The notes beneath the pieces are model-generated. The model saw nothing but the letters and a program-made list of their open reading frames with translations. It was not told the origin of the DNA and made no database searches. Made by a program: the position numbers and the translations under genes. 64,000 nt of DNA from Rodentibacter heidelbergensis (GTDB taxonomy: Bacteria > Pseudomonadota > Gammaproteobacteria > Enterobacterales > Pasteurellaceae), in the NCBI RefSeq assembly GCF_002000125.1, contig NZ_MLHH01000009.1, forward strand, positions 41,815-105,814. Direction: 5' to 3'. The first letter of the stretch is position 1. Each line of letters begins with the position of its first letter. Positions 11,293-20,226 of the stretch are shown here, one piece after another.

Positions 11293-11331
11293 ATTATAAA
11301 GGAAAAGGGTATAAAACGAAAACGTTTGCGT
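11293..11331 (-). promoter_or_regulatory. purL promoter with PurR operator
   Basis: The operator ACGAAAACGTTTGCGT (11316-11331) read on the minus strand is ACGCAAACGTTTTCGT and fits the PurR consensus ANGCAANCGNTTNCNT at all fixed positions. On the minus strand TATAAT (11293-11298) lies 17 bases from TTTCGT (11316-11321), so the operator covers the likely -35 element. This suits repression of purL by PurR with hypoxanthine or guanine as corepressor. Confidence 0.8.
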
Positions 11332-11405
11332 GTTGTTTTAGCGCATTCTTTATTAAGGCGTTTTTGTGTAAAATATGTCCGTTTTTTTATTGATAGGAGA
11401 AAGCA

Positions 11406-11945
11406 ATGTCTTACCAAGTTGTACTTGATTTTTGGTTTAGTGAGGAAACAAAGCTTTTTTGGTTTGCAAAAAGTGAAGAATTTGACCGCCAAATTCGTGA
11501 ACAATTTTATGCGTTGTGGCAGCAAGCCGCACAATCGGAATTAAGCCATTGGCGTGAAACCGTGCAGGGGCGATTGGCTGAAATTATTGTGCTAGACCAG
11601 TTTTCACGCAATTTACATCGTGATAGCCCGTTGGCATTTGCCCAAGATAATATGGCTATTGCACTGGCTCAAGAAGCCATCAAACAGCCTGAATTTAGCA
11701 AGATGACCGTGCGTGAACGTCATTTTATGCTGATGCCGTTAATGCACAGTGAAAGCAAAGTGATTCACGAGCAAGCCGTGCCTTTATTTAAACAATTTGG
11801 TCCCGAAGAAAGCGTGGATTTTGAATTAAAACATAAAGTGATTATTGACCGCTTCGGTCGTTATCCTCATCGAAATGCCGTGTTAGGACGGGAAAGTAGT
11901 GCAGAAGAAATTGAATTTTTAACCCAACCGGGATCGAGTTTTTAA
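11406..11945 (+). CDS. DUF924 family protein
   Basis: This 179-residue soluble protein resembles the DUF924 family, which is predicted to adopt an all-helical TPR-like fold. Family-like segments include VLDFWFSEETKLFWF at the N-terminus, IIVLDQFSRNLHRDSP, RHFMLMPLMHSE and DRFGRYPHRNAVLGRES. No biochemical role is established that I can name. AGGAGAAAGC precedes the ATG. It is divergent from purL; the purL operator lies about 75 bases upstream, so shared purine control is possible but unproven. A terminator follows. Confidence 0.85.
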   Translation: MSYQVVLDFWFSEETKLFWFAKSEEFDRQIREQFYALWQQAAQSELSHWRETVQGRLAEIIVLDQFSRNLHRDSPLAFAQDNMAIALAQEAIKQPEFSKMTVRERHFMLMPLMHSESKVIHEQAVPLFKQFGPEESVDFELKHKVIIDRFGRYPHRNAVLGRESSAEEIEFLTQPGSSF

Positions 11946-11972
11946 ATCATAAAACGTTAAAGCAATCATATT

Positions 11973-12006
11973 CTCCATTGAGCGGTCAGCGCAATGGAGA
12001 TTTTTA
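11973..12006 (+). terminator. Terminator of the DUF924 gene
   Basis: CTCCATTG and CAATGGAG form an 8-base stem around an 11-base loop, followed by a T run. Confidence 0.75.
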
Positions 12007-12045
12007 TATCAAAAATAAAGTTGGGAAGTGGTTATGATTGGATCA

Positions 12046-12603
12046 TTAAAGGTTTTCTAAACGAGCAATTAACCGCTTAGCGTGATCGTTAGCGATAGCC
12101 TGCACATTAGATAGCGCTTTTGCATCACTGACGCCTTCAATGTAAAGTATGCCGTGTGAATAAACCGGTTCTTGCCAGCACATTCCACAGAGTTTTGCAG
12201 TGTCCATAAAGGCAGGATAGAAGGCATTGATTCTATGGGCGTGATTACCATCGTATTCATCGGCACCCCCGCCTGTGGTGAAGGACAAAATGAATTTTTT
12301 TCCCCGTAATTTGTCGCCTTTACTGCCGTAAGCGAAGTCGTGCAACAATACATCATCAATCCATTTTTTAAGTAATGCAGGCACGTTATACCAATACATC
12401 GGGAATTGCCATACGATGATATCGGCTTCCACCAGAGCAGCTTGTTCTGCCGCAACATCAAAATGATAGTTTGGATAAAGACTATCCAATTTTCGAATAT
12501 TGATTTTTTCACCAAAATGGGCTTGGAGTTCATCTAAAATCAGTTTATTGCCAACGGAAATGGATAAGTCAGGATGCCCGCTGATGAGGGTGATTTTTTT
12601 CAT
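12046..12603 (-). CDS. Flavodoxin-fold NAD(P)H-dependent oxidoreductase
   Basis: This 185-residue protein belongs to the flavodoxin-like quinone/NAD(P)H oxidoreductase group (MdaB, KefF and NQO1 type). Visible marks are the N-terminal phosphate-binding strand and loop ITLISGHPDLSIS, the WQFPMYWYNVPALLKKWID segment that contacts flavin and substrate, and SFTTGGGADEYDG. Likely role: FMN- or FAD-dependent two-electron reduction of quinones or other electrophiles; the substrate is unknown. AGAGGAAAAAATT precedes the ATG. It lies downstream of the hydrolase gene on the same strand, separated by 99 bases that include a hairpin, so it may be transcribed alone. Confidence 0.85.
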   Translation of the reverse strand: MKKITLISGHPDLSISVGNKLILDELQAHFGEKINIRKLDSLYPNYHFDVAAEQAALVEADIIVWQFPMYWYNVPALLKKWIDDVLLHDFAYGSKGDKLRGKKFILSFTTGGGADEYDGNHAHRINAFYPAFMDTAKLCGMCWQEPVYSHGILYIEGVSDAKALSNVQAIANDHAKRLIARLENL

Positions 12604-12634
12604 AATTTTTTCCTCTGCTTTTTAATTTAAAGAA

Positions 12635-12666
12635 ATAGCCTATGTTGTGCTATCGACATAGGCTAT
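12635..12666. terminator. Intergenic hairpin, possible terminator
   Basis: ATAGCCTATGT and ACATAGGCTAT form a perfect 11-base stem with a 10-base loop. The T-rich flank is better on the plus strand, although the flanking genes are both on the minus strand. It may attenuate read-through from the hydrolase gene into the oxidoreductase gene. Confidence 0.5.
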
Positions 12667-12702
12667 ATTTTTGACAAAAAGTCGATTAAAAATGACCGCA
12701 CT

Positions 12703-13665
12703 TTACTTCATATATTTGGCGAAGAAATCGAGGACAACTTTCGGTTCACGTCCAAACCAGTTGTAACCGTCTTTAAAGCGTCGGGTTGTTCCTTCGATCC
12801 AAAAGATTTCTTTTTCTTTCGATGCCAATAAATCAAAGGTTTTTTGTCCATCTTCCGGATTGCGTGTCCAAGCATCATCTTTTACTTGAACAATGAGTGT
12901 CGGCATATGCACAAAAGGAGCGGTCAGATGTGGTGTCATTTCTGCTGCGGTGAATCCCCCCATACGAAGCAGTTCCAAATCAATCAATTCTTGATATTGT
13001 TGCACGCCCTGCAATTCGGAGAAAGCATCATAAATTGCCGCCATGGAAACCACCATTGGGCTTACCATACATTTTACGTTAGCAAACAACTCAGGGCGTT
13101 CTTTAATCGCTCGATATTGTGAGTTACCGCCCATACATTGGCTGTATAAACCGACGGTCATTTTGCTCAGTTCAGGGTGGGCATCGACCCATTTTTTCAC
13201 GCCGACACAATCACGCCATTCCCAGTTACCAATGCCGCTGATACCGCCATTCGCTGCCCCACTGTTGCCATGATTGCGAATATCGTAAGTTAAGACATTA
13301 TAGCCGGCATCGGTTAAGTGTTTGTATTGGATAACAAAATCGATTTCTACCGCATCAAACCCGGCCCATGGCATACCGAAATGCCCCGGGAAACCAGAAC
13401 GGCACATGGGTAATGCGTGGTTGAAAATAATGAGTTTATCGGATTTTTCTTTAGCGGGAATATACCAGGCTTCTAAAGGTACACCGTCATCAGAGGGAAT
13501 GACGAGTTCTTCATAGGCCATACCATATTCATCAGGGGTTTTAAAAATGAAGCTACGAAGTGGACGGACGATTGCTGCTAACCCTTTCACTTTTTCATAA
13601 TCTTCTGCTGAAATGGTTTTTTCTTGTTCAAAGGCTTTTGCTAAACGTTCCGGTGACATTCTCAT
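12703..13665 (-). CDS. Alpha/beta hydrolase with cysteine in the nucleophile position
   Basis: This is a 320-residue alpha/beta hydrolase. The oxyanion region lies near IIFNHALPMCRSG, the DIRNHGNSG turn is typical, and the nucleophile elbow reads YSQCMGGNS, placing Cys where most relatives have Ser. Dienelactone hydrolase and BAAT-type thioesterases also use Cys there. A candidate acid lies in QVKDDAWTR; a candidate His is not obvious. The substrate is unknown. An ATG at 13683 is in frame, but AGGAG lies between it and the ATG at 13665, so 13665 is chosen. It is divergent from a LysR-type gene, which may control it. Confidence 0.8.
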   Translation of the reverse strand: MRMSPERLAKAFEQEKTISAEDYEKVKGLAAIVRPLRSFIFKTPDEYGMAYEELVIPSDDGVPLEAWYIPAKEKSDKLIIFNHALPMCRSGFPGHFGMPWAGFDAVEIDFVIQYKHLTDAGYNVLTYDIRNHGNSGAANGGISGIGNWEWRDCVGVKKWVDAHPELSKMTVGLYSQCMGGNSQYRAIKERPELFANVKCMVSPMVVSMAAIYDAFSELQGVQQYQELIDLELLRMGGFTAAEMTPHLTAPFVHMPTLIVQVKDDAWTRNPEDGQKTFDLLASKEKEIFWIEGTTRRFKDGYNWFGREPKVVLDFFAKYMK

Positions 13666-13772
13666 AGTCGTTCTCCTGTTCATTTTTCAAATCATTTTGT
13701 CATTTAGACAAGCGCATTATATCGAAAATTATGTGCAATATAATTCCTTATTATGGATTTTATTATTCCTCT

Positions 13773-13802
13773 TTGAGGTTTAATCATATAGTATCGCCTC
13801 AA
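13773..13802. promoter_or_regulatory. Inverted repeat between hydrolase and LysR genes
   Basis: TTGAGG and CCTCAA are separated by 18 bases, and the right arm lies about 24 bases before the regulator start. LysR-type proteins often bind dyads in such divergent regions, so this is a candidate regulator site. The arms are short, so confidence is low. Confidence 0.3.
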
Positions 13803-13825
13803 GCAACAAATGAGAGATAAGTGAA

Positions 13826-14734
13826 ATGATGAATAAACTGGAAATATTACGGATTTTTTGTAGTGTGGCTGAAACTTTGCATTTTCGTGAAACGGCAAAC
13901 CGTCTTGCGTTATCTCCTCAAGTGGTATCAAGGGCAATTGGCACATTGGAAAAAACACTTGGCGAAGTGTTGTTTCAACGCAGTACAAGACAAGTTAAAT
14001 TGACGGATTTCGGTGAAGCGTTTTTACCACAAGCGCAACAGCTTATTGCTGATGCAGAACGGTTGTTTAGCTATCGAAAATCATTAAACACACAGGAAAT
14101 TGCAGGGATAGTCCGAATTGCCGTGCCTGAAATCCCGTTAATGCAAGCGGTGCTGGAAAAAGTGTTGGCAAAAGCCGCCGCTTATCCTGATTTGCGGCTA
14201 CATTGGCAAGCAAGATTGACGGTAGAAGATGTGGTGAATGAACAAATTGATGTGGGTTTTCGTTTTGGCATGCCTGATGACAATCGGCTTATTATTCGTA
14301 AAGTCGGTTTGGTCGAAGATTGTATTGTGGCATCGCCAACGCTTTTAGAACGCTGCGGGCATCCGGAAAACTGGCAAGACCTCAAAAATTATCCGCTGAG
14401 TGCCTTATTCAATCCCAACACCGGGCGGGCTTATGCGTGGTATTTGTCCCACAAAACGCAGTTTATCCCTCCTCGTCCGAAGTTTACCGCTACCTGTATT
14501 GCCGATGAGCTTACGGCTGTCCGACAAGCCCAAACCATCGCCTTTTTGCCACGTTTTCTCTGTGCACCCTATCTAAAAAGTGGTGAATTGGTGGAGCTTT
14601 TCCCCGAACTTGCCCGCAAACAATGGACAGCTTATGTTTATCGCCCATACAGAAATGTCACTCATCCTCGTGTAAAAATCGTATTTGATTGGTTGGTGGA
14701 AAGTATTGAAGCGCTTTTAAGAGAAAAGAAATAG
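13826..14734 (+). CDS. LysR-family transcriptional regulator
   Basis: This is a 302-residue LysR-type regulator. The N-terminal winged helix-turn-helix is clear (ILRIFCSVAETLHFRETAN, then LSPQVVSRAIGTLEKTLG and LFQRSTRQVKLTDFGE), followed by a substrate-binding-type effector domain (from about IVRIAVPEIPLMQAVLEKVL). The effector is unknown. Two ATG codons are adjacent at 13826 and 13829; GAGAG upstream fits either. It is transcribed divergently from the Cys-type hydrolase, the usual layout for a LysR protein and its target. An uptake-signal inverted repeat closes the gene. Confidence 0.92.
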   Translation: MMNKLEILRIFCSVAETLHFRETANRLALSPQVVSRAIGTLEKTLGEVLFQRSTRQVKLTDFGEAFLPQAQQLIADAERLFSYRKSLNTQEIAGIVRIAVPEIPLMQAVLEKVLAKAAAYPDLRLHWQARLTVEDVVNEQIDVGFRFGMPDDNRLIIRKVGLVEDCIVASPTLLERCGHPENWQDLKNYPLSALFNPNTGRAYAWYLSHKTQFIPPRPKFTATCIADELTAVRQAQTIAFLPRFLCAPYLKSGELVELFPELARKQWTAYVYRPYRNVTHPRVKIVFDWLVESIEALLREKK

Positions 14735-14768
14735 CGATATTGTGTTTATCTTTGTGAAATAGGCATTG

Positions 14769-14813
14769 AAAGTGCGGTTACAAAAAACGTTGTTCTTTTT
14801 GACCGCACTTTTG
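14769..14813. terminator. Paired uptake signals between convergent genes
   Basis: AAAGTGCGGT at 14769-14778 and its complement ACCGCACTTT at 14802-14811 face each other across 23 bases and are followed by TT. The two genes converge here, so the hairpin can serve as a bidirectional terminator. Confidence 0.7.
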
Positions 14814-14814
14814 T

Positions 14815-15609
14815 TTAGATTTGATAATCTTCTTTTAATAAATGGCGATAGGCATAGAGATAAGAAGCGCCCACGAAAGCGGCACCTCCGGTGACATTGC
14901 CAAGAAAAACCGGGATCATATTGAGAAAAAATGCTCCCCAAGTGATTTCTGCACCGGCAAAAATGCCGGCAGGAATAATAAACATATTGGCGACAAAATG
15001 TTGTAAGCCGATAAGCACGAAAATCATTACGGGAAACCACATGGCAAGAATTCGACCTGAGGTTTGTTTCGCCCCAAAATAAAACCAAATTCCCATACAA
15101 ACCATCCAGTTACAAGCTATGGCTGAAACGAAAGCTCGGAAAAAATCCATTTGTACTTTGGCTTCGGCAATGGCGATGGTTTTTGCACTCGCCATGCCCT
15201 CAGCCAAGCCTACATAATGCCCTAAGAAAAATGCCATAAACAGTGCGCCGGCCAGGTTGCCAAGGCTGACGATGCCCCAGTTTTGGACTAATTTTTTGAA
15301 ACTGACACGTTTGCTCAGACGTCCTAATGCCATCATCATCATGTTTCCGGTGGCGAGTTCTCCTCCGCCAATCAGAATACAGATTAAACAAATAGGAAAG
15401 ACAGCAGCCCCTAATAAAGTCGCAAGTCCGCTCCATTCAGAGGGAATACCGCTTACTACTTTTAAATAAGCCATATAGCCGAAACTGACATAGCCCCCTC
15501 CTAAAAAACTGAGAATAGCGAGCGTTTTAAGATGTCCTTGTGATTTGGCATAACTTTTGTCAATGACATCTTGTAATATTTCATGAGGGTAAAGATCACG
15601 ACTATTCAT
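14815..15609 (-). CDS. Formate/nitrite transporter family channel
   Basis: This 264-residue inner-membrane protein has about six transmembrane helices and the FNT family marks: GGGELATGNMMM after the third helix, ACNWMVCMGIW, and the central pore His in GLQHFVANMF. FNT proteins form pentameric channels for small anions such as formate, nitrite or hydrosulfide; which one applies here is not readable. AAGGAAATCC precedes the ATG. No formate lyase or nitrite reductase gene is next to it, so context does not help. It converges with the LysR gene. Confidence 0.9.
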   Translation of the reverse strand: MNSRDLYPHEILQDVIDKSYAKSQGHLKTLAILSFLGGGYVSFGYMAYLKVVSGIPSEWSGLATLLGAAVFPICLICILIGGGELATGNMMMMALGRLSKRVSFKKLVQNWGIVSLGNLAGALFMAFFLGHYVGLAEGMASAKTIAIAEAKVQMDFFRAFVSAIACNWMVCMGIWFYFGAKQTSGRILAMWFPVMIFVLIGLQHFVANMFIIPAGIFAGAEITWGAFFLNMIPVFLGNVTGGAAFVGASYLYAYRHLLKEDYQI

Positions 15610-15718
15610 TGGATTTCCTTTTTATTAATAACGGATTGATTATTCAATATGCCCACATATTTCGCATTCGCAATGCCTAAAAAAATGGCAAAGAGAAGAC
15701 TTTGCCATTGGGGGGGAA

Positions 15719-16264
15719 TCAGGCGAAAGGCTGTAATTCAGGATTTATCGGGGTTTCTGCAATATTATTGACGTAGTTACATAATGTGGCGAGGCTGATG
15801 CCAAGGAGCACATCAATGGCATTTTCTTGTGTGTAACCTGCATCAAAAAAGGCTTGGAGTTGTGCTTGGGTTAGTTTCGCTTTTTGTAAGATAACGGCAA
15901 GGGTAAAGCGGGCAAGGGTATCTAGTTTTTCATCACTTTCAATGCGTGCGGTGGCACGAATTTGATTGACAAGATCTTCTTCTAACTTTAATACTTTCAA
16001 GGCAATTTTCGTATGACCTGCCACGCAGAACCCACAACCGTTCACCACCGCCGCAGTGATTTGCACCACCTCACGTTCTGTGGCATTAAGGCTGTTTCTG
16101 CCATTAATCCCGCCCACGGTACGGTAGGTTTCTAAGGCTGTTGGGGCGTTGGCTAACACTCCGATTAAATTGGGAATAAATCCATTGGCGTTATTCACTG
16201 CGGTTAAGGCTTCTTTGGCAGCAGTCGGTGCGGTTTCAATGGTGTGAATGGTAAATTGAGACAT
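15719..16264 (-). CDS. Carboxymuconolactone decarboxylase / AhpD-like protein
   Basis: This 181-residue helical protein is of the CMD/AhpD type. The CGFCVAGH motif (CxxC followed by His three residues on) is the redox-active signature of AhpD-like peroxidase partners, and the preceding NATEREVVQITAAVVNGC segment is typical. Probable role: thiol-based peroxide or alkylhydroperoxide reduction in the cytosol; the exact electron donor is unknown. AGGAG lies before the ATG. It is transcribed alone, 109 bases after the FNT channel gene on the same strand, with no other oxidative-stress gene adjacent. Confidence 0.88.
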   Translation of the reverse strand: MSQFTIHTIETAPTAAKEALTAVNNANGFIPNLIGVLANAPTALETYRTVGGINGRNSLNATEREVVQITAAVVNGCGFCVAGHTKIALKVLKLEEDLVNQIRATARIESDEKLDTLARFTLAVILQKAKLTQAQLQAFFDAGYTQENAIDVLLGISLATLCNYVNNIAETPINPELQPFA

Positions 16265-16398
16265 AAAAAACTCCTATCGAAAAATAACTTGCCTATTTAT
16301 CGTACGAAAGGTGTTTAAATTTTGGAAAGAAATAAAGGCTATTTGATAGATAAAAAAGTTATAAGTGTGAAAATCAGCCTAATTGTTCCACAGAGGCT

Positions 16399-17109
16399 TT
16401 ATTTTAGGAAAACCATTTCCCCCTTTTCTGTTGCCATTAAAATGGAGGCATAATCGGTTCGCCAATCGCCTAATACAATACGTTTTTTGCCTTCCTCATG
16501 ATGAATGGCTTCACGGTGGGTGTGTCCATGAATTAAGCAAGGGGCATTAAACCGTTGCATTTGGGCTAAGGTGAAAGGGCGGTTTACATCCATAATGTCA
16601 TCGGGTTTTTGGGCTTTGTCTTTCCGGCTTTTCGCTCGAATTTTCTCTGCGATTTTTAACCGCACTTTTAGGGGTAAATGAAGAAAGAGCCATTGTCGCC
16701 ATTTTTGATGGACTTTTTGTCGAAATTGTTGGTATTTCACATCATCAATACACAGGGTGTCGCCGTGGCAAAGCAGGGTAGGCACACCGTAAAGATTAAT
16801 TATGTGATAATCAGGCAACAAGGTCATGCCGGTTTCTTTTGCAAAGCGTTTTCCAATCAGGAAATCACGGTTGCCGTGGGTGAAATAACAAGCAATGCCT
16901 TGTGCCGTGATCTGTTTAATCGAATTTTTCACTTGAATGATGAGGGGGGATTGTTCATCATCACCAATCCAAAAATCAAATAAGTCCCCCAAAATGTAAA
17001 CTGCCTCTGCCGTTGGGGCGAGATTTTGCATAAAGTCGAGGAAAAGTGCGGTCAATTCCGGCTGTGTTTCTCTGAGGTGAAGATCTGAAATGAAATAGGT
17101 CTTTTTCAT
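16399..17109 (-). CDS. lpxH: UDP-2,3-diacylglucosamine hydrolase
   Basis: LpxH cleaves UDP-2,3-diacylglucosamine to lipid X and UMP at the inner face of the cytoplasmic membrane, the fourth step of lipid A synthesis. The 236-residue protein shows the full metallophosphoesterase ligand set: [32 protein letters not shown] and HGHTHR. It is divergent from plsC, with 86 bases between the starts. An uptake signal lies inside the gene at 17044. Confidence 0.96.
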   Translation of the reverse strand: MKKTYFISDLHLRETQPELTALFLDFMQNLAPTAEAVYILGDLFDFWIGDDEQSPLIIQVKNSIKQITAQGIACYFTHGNRDFLIGKRFAKETGMTLLPDYHIINLYGVPTLLCHGDTLCIDDVKYQQFRQKVHQKWRQWLFLHLPLKVRLKIAEKIRAKSRKDKAQKPDDIMDVNRPFTLAQMQRFNAPCLIHGHTHREAIHHEEGKKRIVLGDWRTDYASILMATEKGEMVFLK

Positions 17110-17195
17110 AAAATTTCCGTAAATTTTTGCCTAGATTAGCACAAAATCCCTTCTAATTTGCTATACTTTTGCGAAATTTTCTCATAGGTATTGAT

Positions 17196-17942
17196 ATGTT
17201 AAAACTGGCTCGAATTCTCGTTGTGGTGGTGTGTTGTATTTTAATTTGTGTCCTTGGCACGATCTATTCTTTTATCCGCTTTAAAAATCCAAGTAATGTG
17301 AGTGTGGTTGCACGATGGTTCGGGCGTTTGTCGCCATTGTTTGGTTTACAGGTGGAACACCGTTTCCCGAAAAACACGGCAAATATTGGGCGTGCAATTT
17401 ATATTGGAAACCACCAAAACAATTACGATATGGTGACCATTTCTTATATGGTGTTGCCTCGAACAGTGAGTGTGGGGAAAAAAAGCCTAATTTGGATCCC
17501 TTTTTTTGGCATTTTATATTGGGTGACGGGAAACGTTTTTTTGGATCGGGAAAATCGTTCTAAAGCCCATAGCACAATGTCACAGTTGGCGGAGCGCATT
17601 AATAAAGATGATCTTTCCATTTGGATGTTCCCGGAGGGAACTCGTAGCCGTGGGCGAGGGTTACTCCCTTTTAAAACAGGGGCTTTTTATGCGGCGATCG
17701 CTGCTGGTGTGCCGGTTGTTCCGGTGGTGTGTTCTACCACCCATAATAAAATTGATCTCAATCGTTGGGATAATGGTAAGGTCATTTGTGAAATGATGGA
17801 ACCGATTGATACAAGCGGTTATAGCAAAGAAAATGTCCGTGATTTAGCGGTATATTGCCATGATTTAATGGAAAAACGCATTGCCGAATTAGATGAAGAA
17901 ATTAGGCAAGCCCAGCAGGATAAGGAAAGCCAACATGCTTAA
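17196..17942 (+). CDS. plsC: 1-acyl-sn-glycerol-3-phosphate acyltransferase
   Basis: PlsC adds the second acyl chain to lysophosphatidic acid to give phosphatidic acid, an essential step in membrane lipid synthesis. The protein has 248 residues with an N-terminal membrane helix ([18 protein letters not shown]), the catalytic NHQNNYD motif (HxxxxD) and the FPEGTRSRG substrate motif. A TTG at 17169 extends the frame but has no ribosome site; the ATG at 17196 matches the E. coli N-terminus. The 3' end overlaps the ftsP start by 8 bases, so the two are translationally coupled, the order also seen in E. coli. Confidence 0.96.
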   Translation: MLKLARILVVVVCCILICVLGTIYSFIRFKNPSNVSVVARWFGRLSPLFGLQVEHRFPKNTANIGRAIYIGNHQNNYDMVTISYMVLPRTVSVGKKSLIWIPFFGILYWVTGNVFLDRENRSKAHSTMSQLAERINKDDLSIWMFPEGTRSRGRGLLPFKTGAFYAAIAAGVPVVPVVCSTTHNKIDLNRWDNGKVICEMMEPIDTSGYSKENVRDLAVYCHDLMEKRIAELDEEIRQAQQDKESQHA

Positions 17943-19344
17943 ACTTTCCCGCCGCCAGTTACTAAAAACAAGTGCCATTTCCACCGCACTTTTTTCTGTG
18001 CCAACCCCTTTAATGGCCGCCACACGATCAAAATTAGTGGTGCCACCCTTGGTTGAAGTGCGTCGTGGTCGCCCGATTATACTGACGATGGAAGAAATGG
18101 GCTATCGGTTAGATGGTGAGCACCAAGTTAGTGTGTGGGGTTTTAATGGCAATTATTTAGGGCCGACCATAAAAATTAAGTCGGGCAGTTTTGCAAAACT
18201 GAATTATCACAATAATTTACCTCAACACGTTTCTCTTTCTATTCAAGGGTTGCAGGCTTCCGGCGAGCTGTTCGGCGGTGCGGCTCGGGTATTAAAAAAA
18301 GGGGAGTCTTGGGCGCCGATTGTGCCGATTAATCAACCGGCTGCCACTTGTTGGTATCGTTCTGCGACATTGGCTAATTCTGCCTATCAAACCTACCGTG
18401 GTTTGGTGGGAATGTGGTTGATTGAAGATGAGCACAGCGTTAAATCAGCTCTTCCCCGTAAATATGGAGTGGATGATATTCCGTTGATTTTACAAGATAT
18501 GGAATTTAATCGTGAAGGGTTGCAGCTATTCAAACAAAATCAACCGCACTTTGTGGGCAACCGCTTATTGGTTAATGGCTTGGAAGCCCCTTATTTAGAT
18601 GTGCCTCGAGGGTGGGTGAGATTGCGTTTGCTCAATGCCTCTTTGGCGCGAGCCTATGAATTACGTTTGGATAATGATCAAGATATCACGGTGATTGCAA
18701 AAGACTTAGGCTTTCTTCCACAGGGGAAAGAGGTGAAATCCTTTATTTTAGCCCCCGGAGAGCGGACGGAAATCCTCGTCAATTTAAGTGAGGGGGGCAA
18801 TGTTTCGCTGATTTCCGGGCATAAACGGGGTATTTTTGACAAAGTGAAACAGATTTTTTCTGCAGATGGCGAGTTAGTGGAAAATACCGTGTTGGAATTA
18901 CGCCCTCAGGGAGATTTTTCCGCGTTTGCACAAAAAATGGCGGTTAGTTTTGAAACGGATGCTGTTTCCATGCGAAAAGCGGTGGTGGCAGGCGAACGGG
19001 AGTTTGTATTGGATGTTTCCAATGGGTTAATCAATCAAAAACGTTTCGATCCGCGTCGTGTGGATGTGGTGGCGAAACAAGGTTCGGTTGAACGGTGGAT
19101 TATCAACGCCTCTTTACCTGTTGGGTTTACCATTCAGGGTGCAAAATTTATCATTGAAAGTGATGAAAAAGGTGTGCCGGAAGAAAGTGAATTAGCTTGG
19201 AAAGACACGGTCTGGGTGAGAGGAAAAACGCAAATTTTGGTGCGTTTTGACCAACCTTCTTCTAATACTTACCCGTTTATCTTTGGTGCATCGAACCTGA
19301 TGCTGGCCGATATGGGCTGTATTGGCACGATGATTGTGCAATAA
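17935..19344 (+). CDS. ftsP: Cell division protein FtsP (SufI)
   Basis: FtsP is a periplasmic multicopper-oxidase-like protein that lacks copper and stabilises the divisome under stress. The protein has 469 residues. It begins with a twin-arginine signal (SRRQLLKTS, then a hydrophobic stretch ending PLMAA), so it is exported folded by Tat. Three cupredoxin-like domains follow. The copper-binding His clusters of true multicopper oxidases are not seen, for example [13 protein letters not shown] has only one His and there is no C-terminal HCHxxxH. An upstream start at 17893 lies within plsC and is not used; AAGGAAAG precedes the ATG at 17935. Confidence 0.95.
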   Translation: MLKLSRRQLLKTSAISTALFSVPTPLMAATRSKLVVPPLVEVRRGRPIILTMEEMGYRLDGEHQVSVWGFNGNYLGPTIKIKSGSFAKLNYHNNLPQHVSLSIQGLQASGELFGGAARVLKKGESWAPIVPINQPAATCWYRSATLANSAYQTYRGLVGMWLIEDEHSVKSALPRKYGVDDIPLILQDMEFNREGLQLFKQNQPHFVGNRLLVNGLEAPYLDVPRGWVRLRLLNASLARAYELRLDNDQDITVIAKDLGFLPQGKEVKSFILAPGERTEILVNLSEGGNVSLISGHKRGIFDKVKQIFSADGELVENTVLELRPQGDFSAFAQKMAVSFETDAVSMRKAVVAGEREFVLDVSNGLINQKRFDPRRVDVVAKQGSVERWIINASLPVGFTIQGAKFIIESDEKGVPEESELAWKDTVWVRGKTQILVRFDQPSSNTYPFIFGASNLMLADMGCIGTMIVQ

Positions 19345-19388
19345 ACGGGTGTTATTTATTTCGTTTGATGAATAAAAAGGAAAGGAAA

Positions 19389-19868
19389 ATGAAAAAAACA
19401 TTAGGTTTAATGGTGAGTGCAACAGCACTATTGGGTGTCATAAACCTTGCGCAAGCAACTGGTGAGGAAAATAAAAAAGAGGAAAAAACGGATTTACCGG
19501 AAATTTATCTTTCCGTGTTTAATACTTCCACAGAAGTTTTTACAGATCTTAAAACCACGACACTATCTCGCAGCAATCCTAACCTTCAACTTTGTTGGGT
19601 CGCACAGGGGCAATTTGGTCAAACAGTGAGCGTAGTGGAAACATTGAAAGCACCGAAAAAACAAAACGTAGTGGCAAATGGTTCAGAAGTCTCCACGTCA
19701 AAAAATGGGAGAGAGAATGTTATCCGCAGTACCTTAAATGCATCTGAGCAAGGCCACTTAGTGAGATGCTGGCGTTTTGATGAGTCCGATCCTTTAGGAA
19801 AATATAAGTTAAAGGTTCAAATTTTGGAGAAGAGTTATCCTGACTTTTCTTTCACTGTGGCAAAATAA
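19389..19868 (+). CDS. Secreted protein of unknown function
   Basis: I do not recognise this 159-residue protein. Residues 1-23 form a clear Sec signal peptide (KK, hydrophobic core, cleavage after AQA), so the mature part is periplasmic or outer-membrane associated. The start of the mature part is highly charged (EENKKEEK). Two cysteines, each followed by Trp (C69 and C127), could form a disulfide in a beta-rich fold. AAAGGAAA precedes the ATG at 19389; an in-frame ATG at 19368 lacks a site. It lies 44 bases after ftsP on the same strand and could be read from the plsC-ftsP transcript. A strong hairpin follows. Confidence 0.75.
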   Translation: MKKTLGLMVSATALLGVINLAQATGEENKKEEKTDLPEIYLSVFNTSTEVFTDLKTTTLSRSNPNLQLCWVAQGQFGQTVSVVETLKAPKKQNVVANGSEVSTSKNGRENVIRSTLNASEQGHLVRCWRFDESDPLGKYKLKVQILEKSYPDFSFTVAK

Positions 19869-19880
19869 GTATAAGCCAAA

Positions 19881-19914
19881 ATGGATAATCATAGCGTGGA
19901 TTATCCATTTTTTT
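19881..19914. terminator. Bidirectional terminator between the secreted protein gene and slyX
   Basis: ATGGATAATC and GATTATCCAT form a 10-base stem with an 8-base loop, followed by seven T on the plus strand. It separates two convergent genes. Confidence 0.8.
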
Positions 19915-20135
19915 CAATAATGGGGCGGTGGCGTTTCTTCCGCTTGACTGGCAATATTTGAGGGTTGGAAATCTTTTAATTTATTCGCCATATAACGCAA
20001 TTGTAGCTGCATTCTATCCATATCAAATTGCTGTTGCACCAATGCCTGATTAAGTTCTTCTAGTAATTGTTCTTGAAATGCCACTTTTGTTTCAAGCTCG
20101 GTAATACGATTTTCTAACATTTGTTGAATTTGCAT
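19914..20135 (-). CDS. slyX: SlyX protein
   Basis: SlyX is a small protein of 73 residues, almost entirely a coiled coil ([25 protein letters not shown]), ending in the typical PPPHY tail. Its molecular role is not established; in E. coli it lies next to fkpA, as here. The gene is divergent from fkpA with 91 bases between starts. The coding strand shows AGAGAAAAATT before the ATG. Confidence 0.92.
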   Translation of the reverse strand: MQIQQMLENRITELETKVAFQEQLLEELNQALVQQQFDMDRMQLQLRYMANKLKDFQPSNIASQAEETPPPHY

Positions 20136-20226
20136 AATTTTTCTCTAAATTTTAAAAAAAAGTTGAGAATAGCTTAAATCCGATTTAATCTATCCGGCAC
20201 TTTTCTATTATAAGGGATTAATAATC

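Noticed and set aside
17893..17934. Longer N-terminus for ftsP
   Set aside because: It would place the Tat motif about 20 residues inside and overlaps plsC by 50 bases; the ATG at 17935 has a ribosome site and a normal Tat signal.
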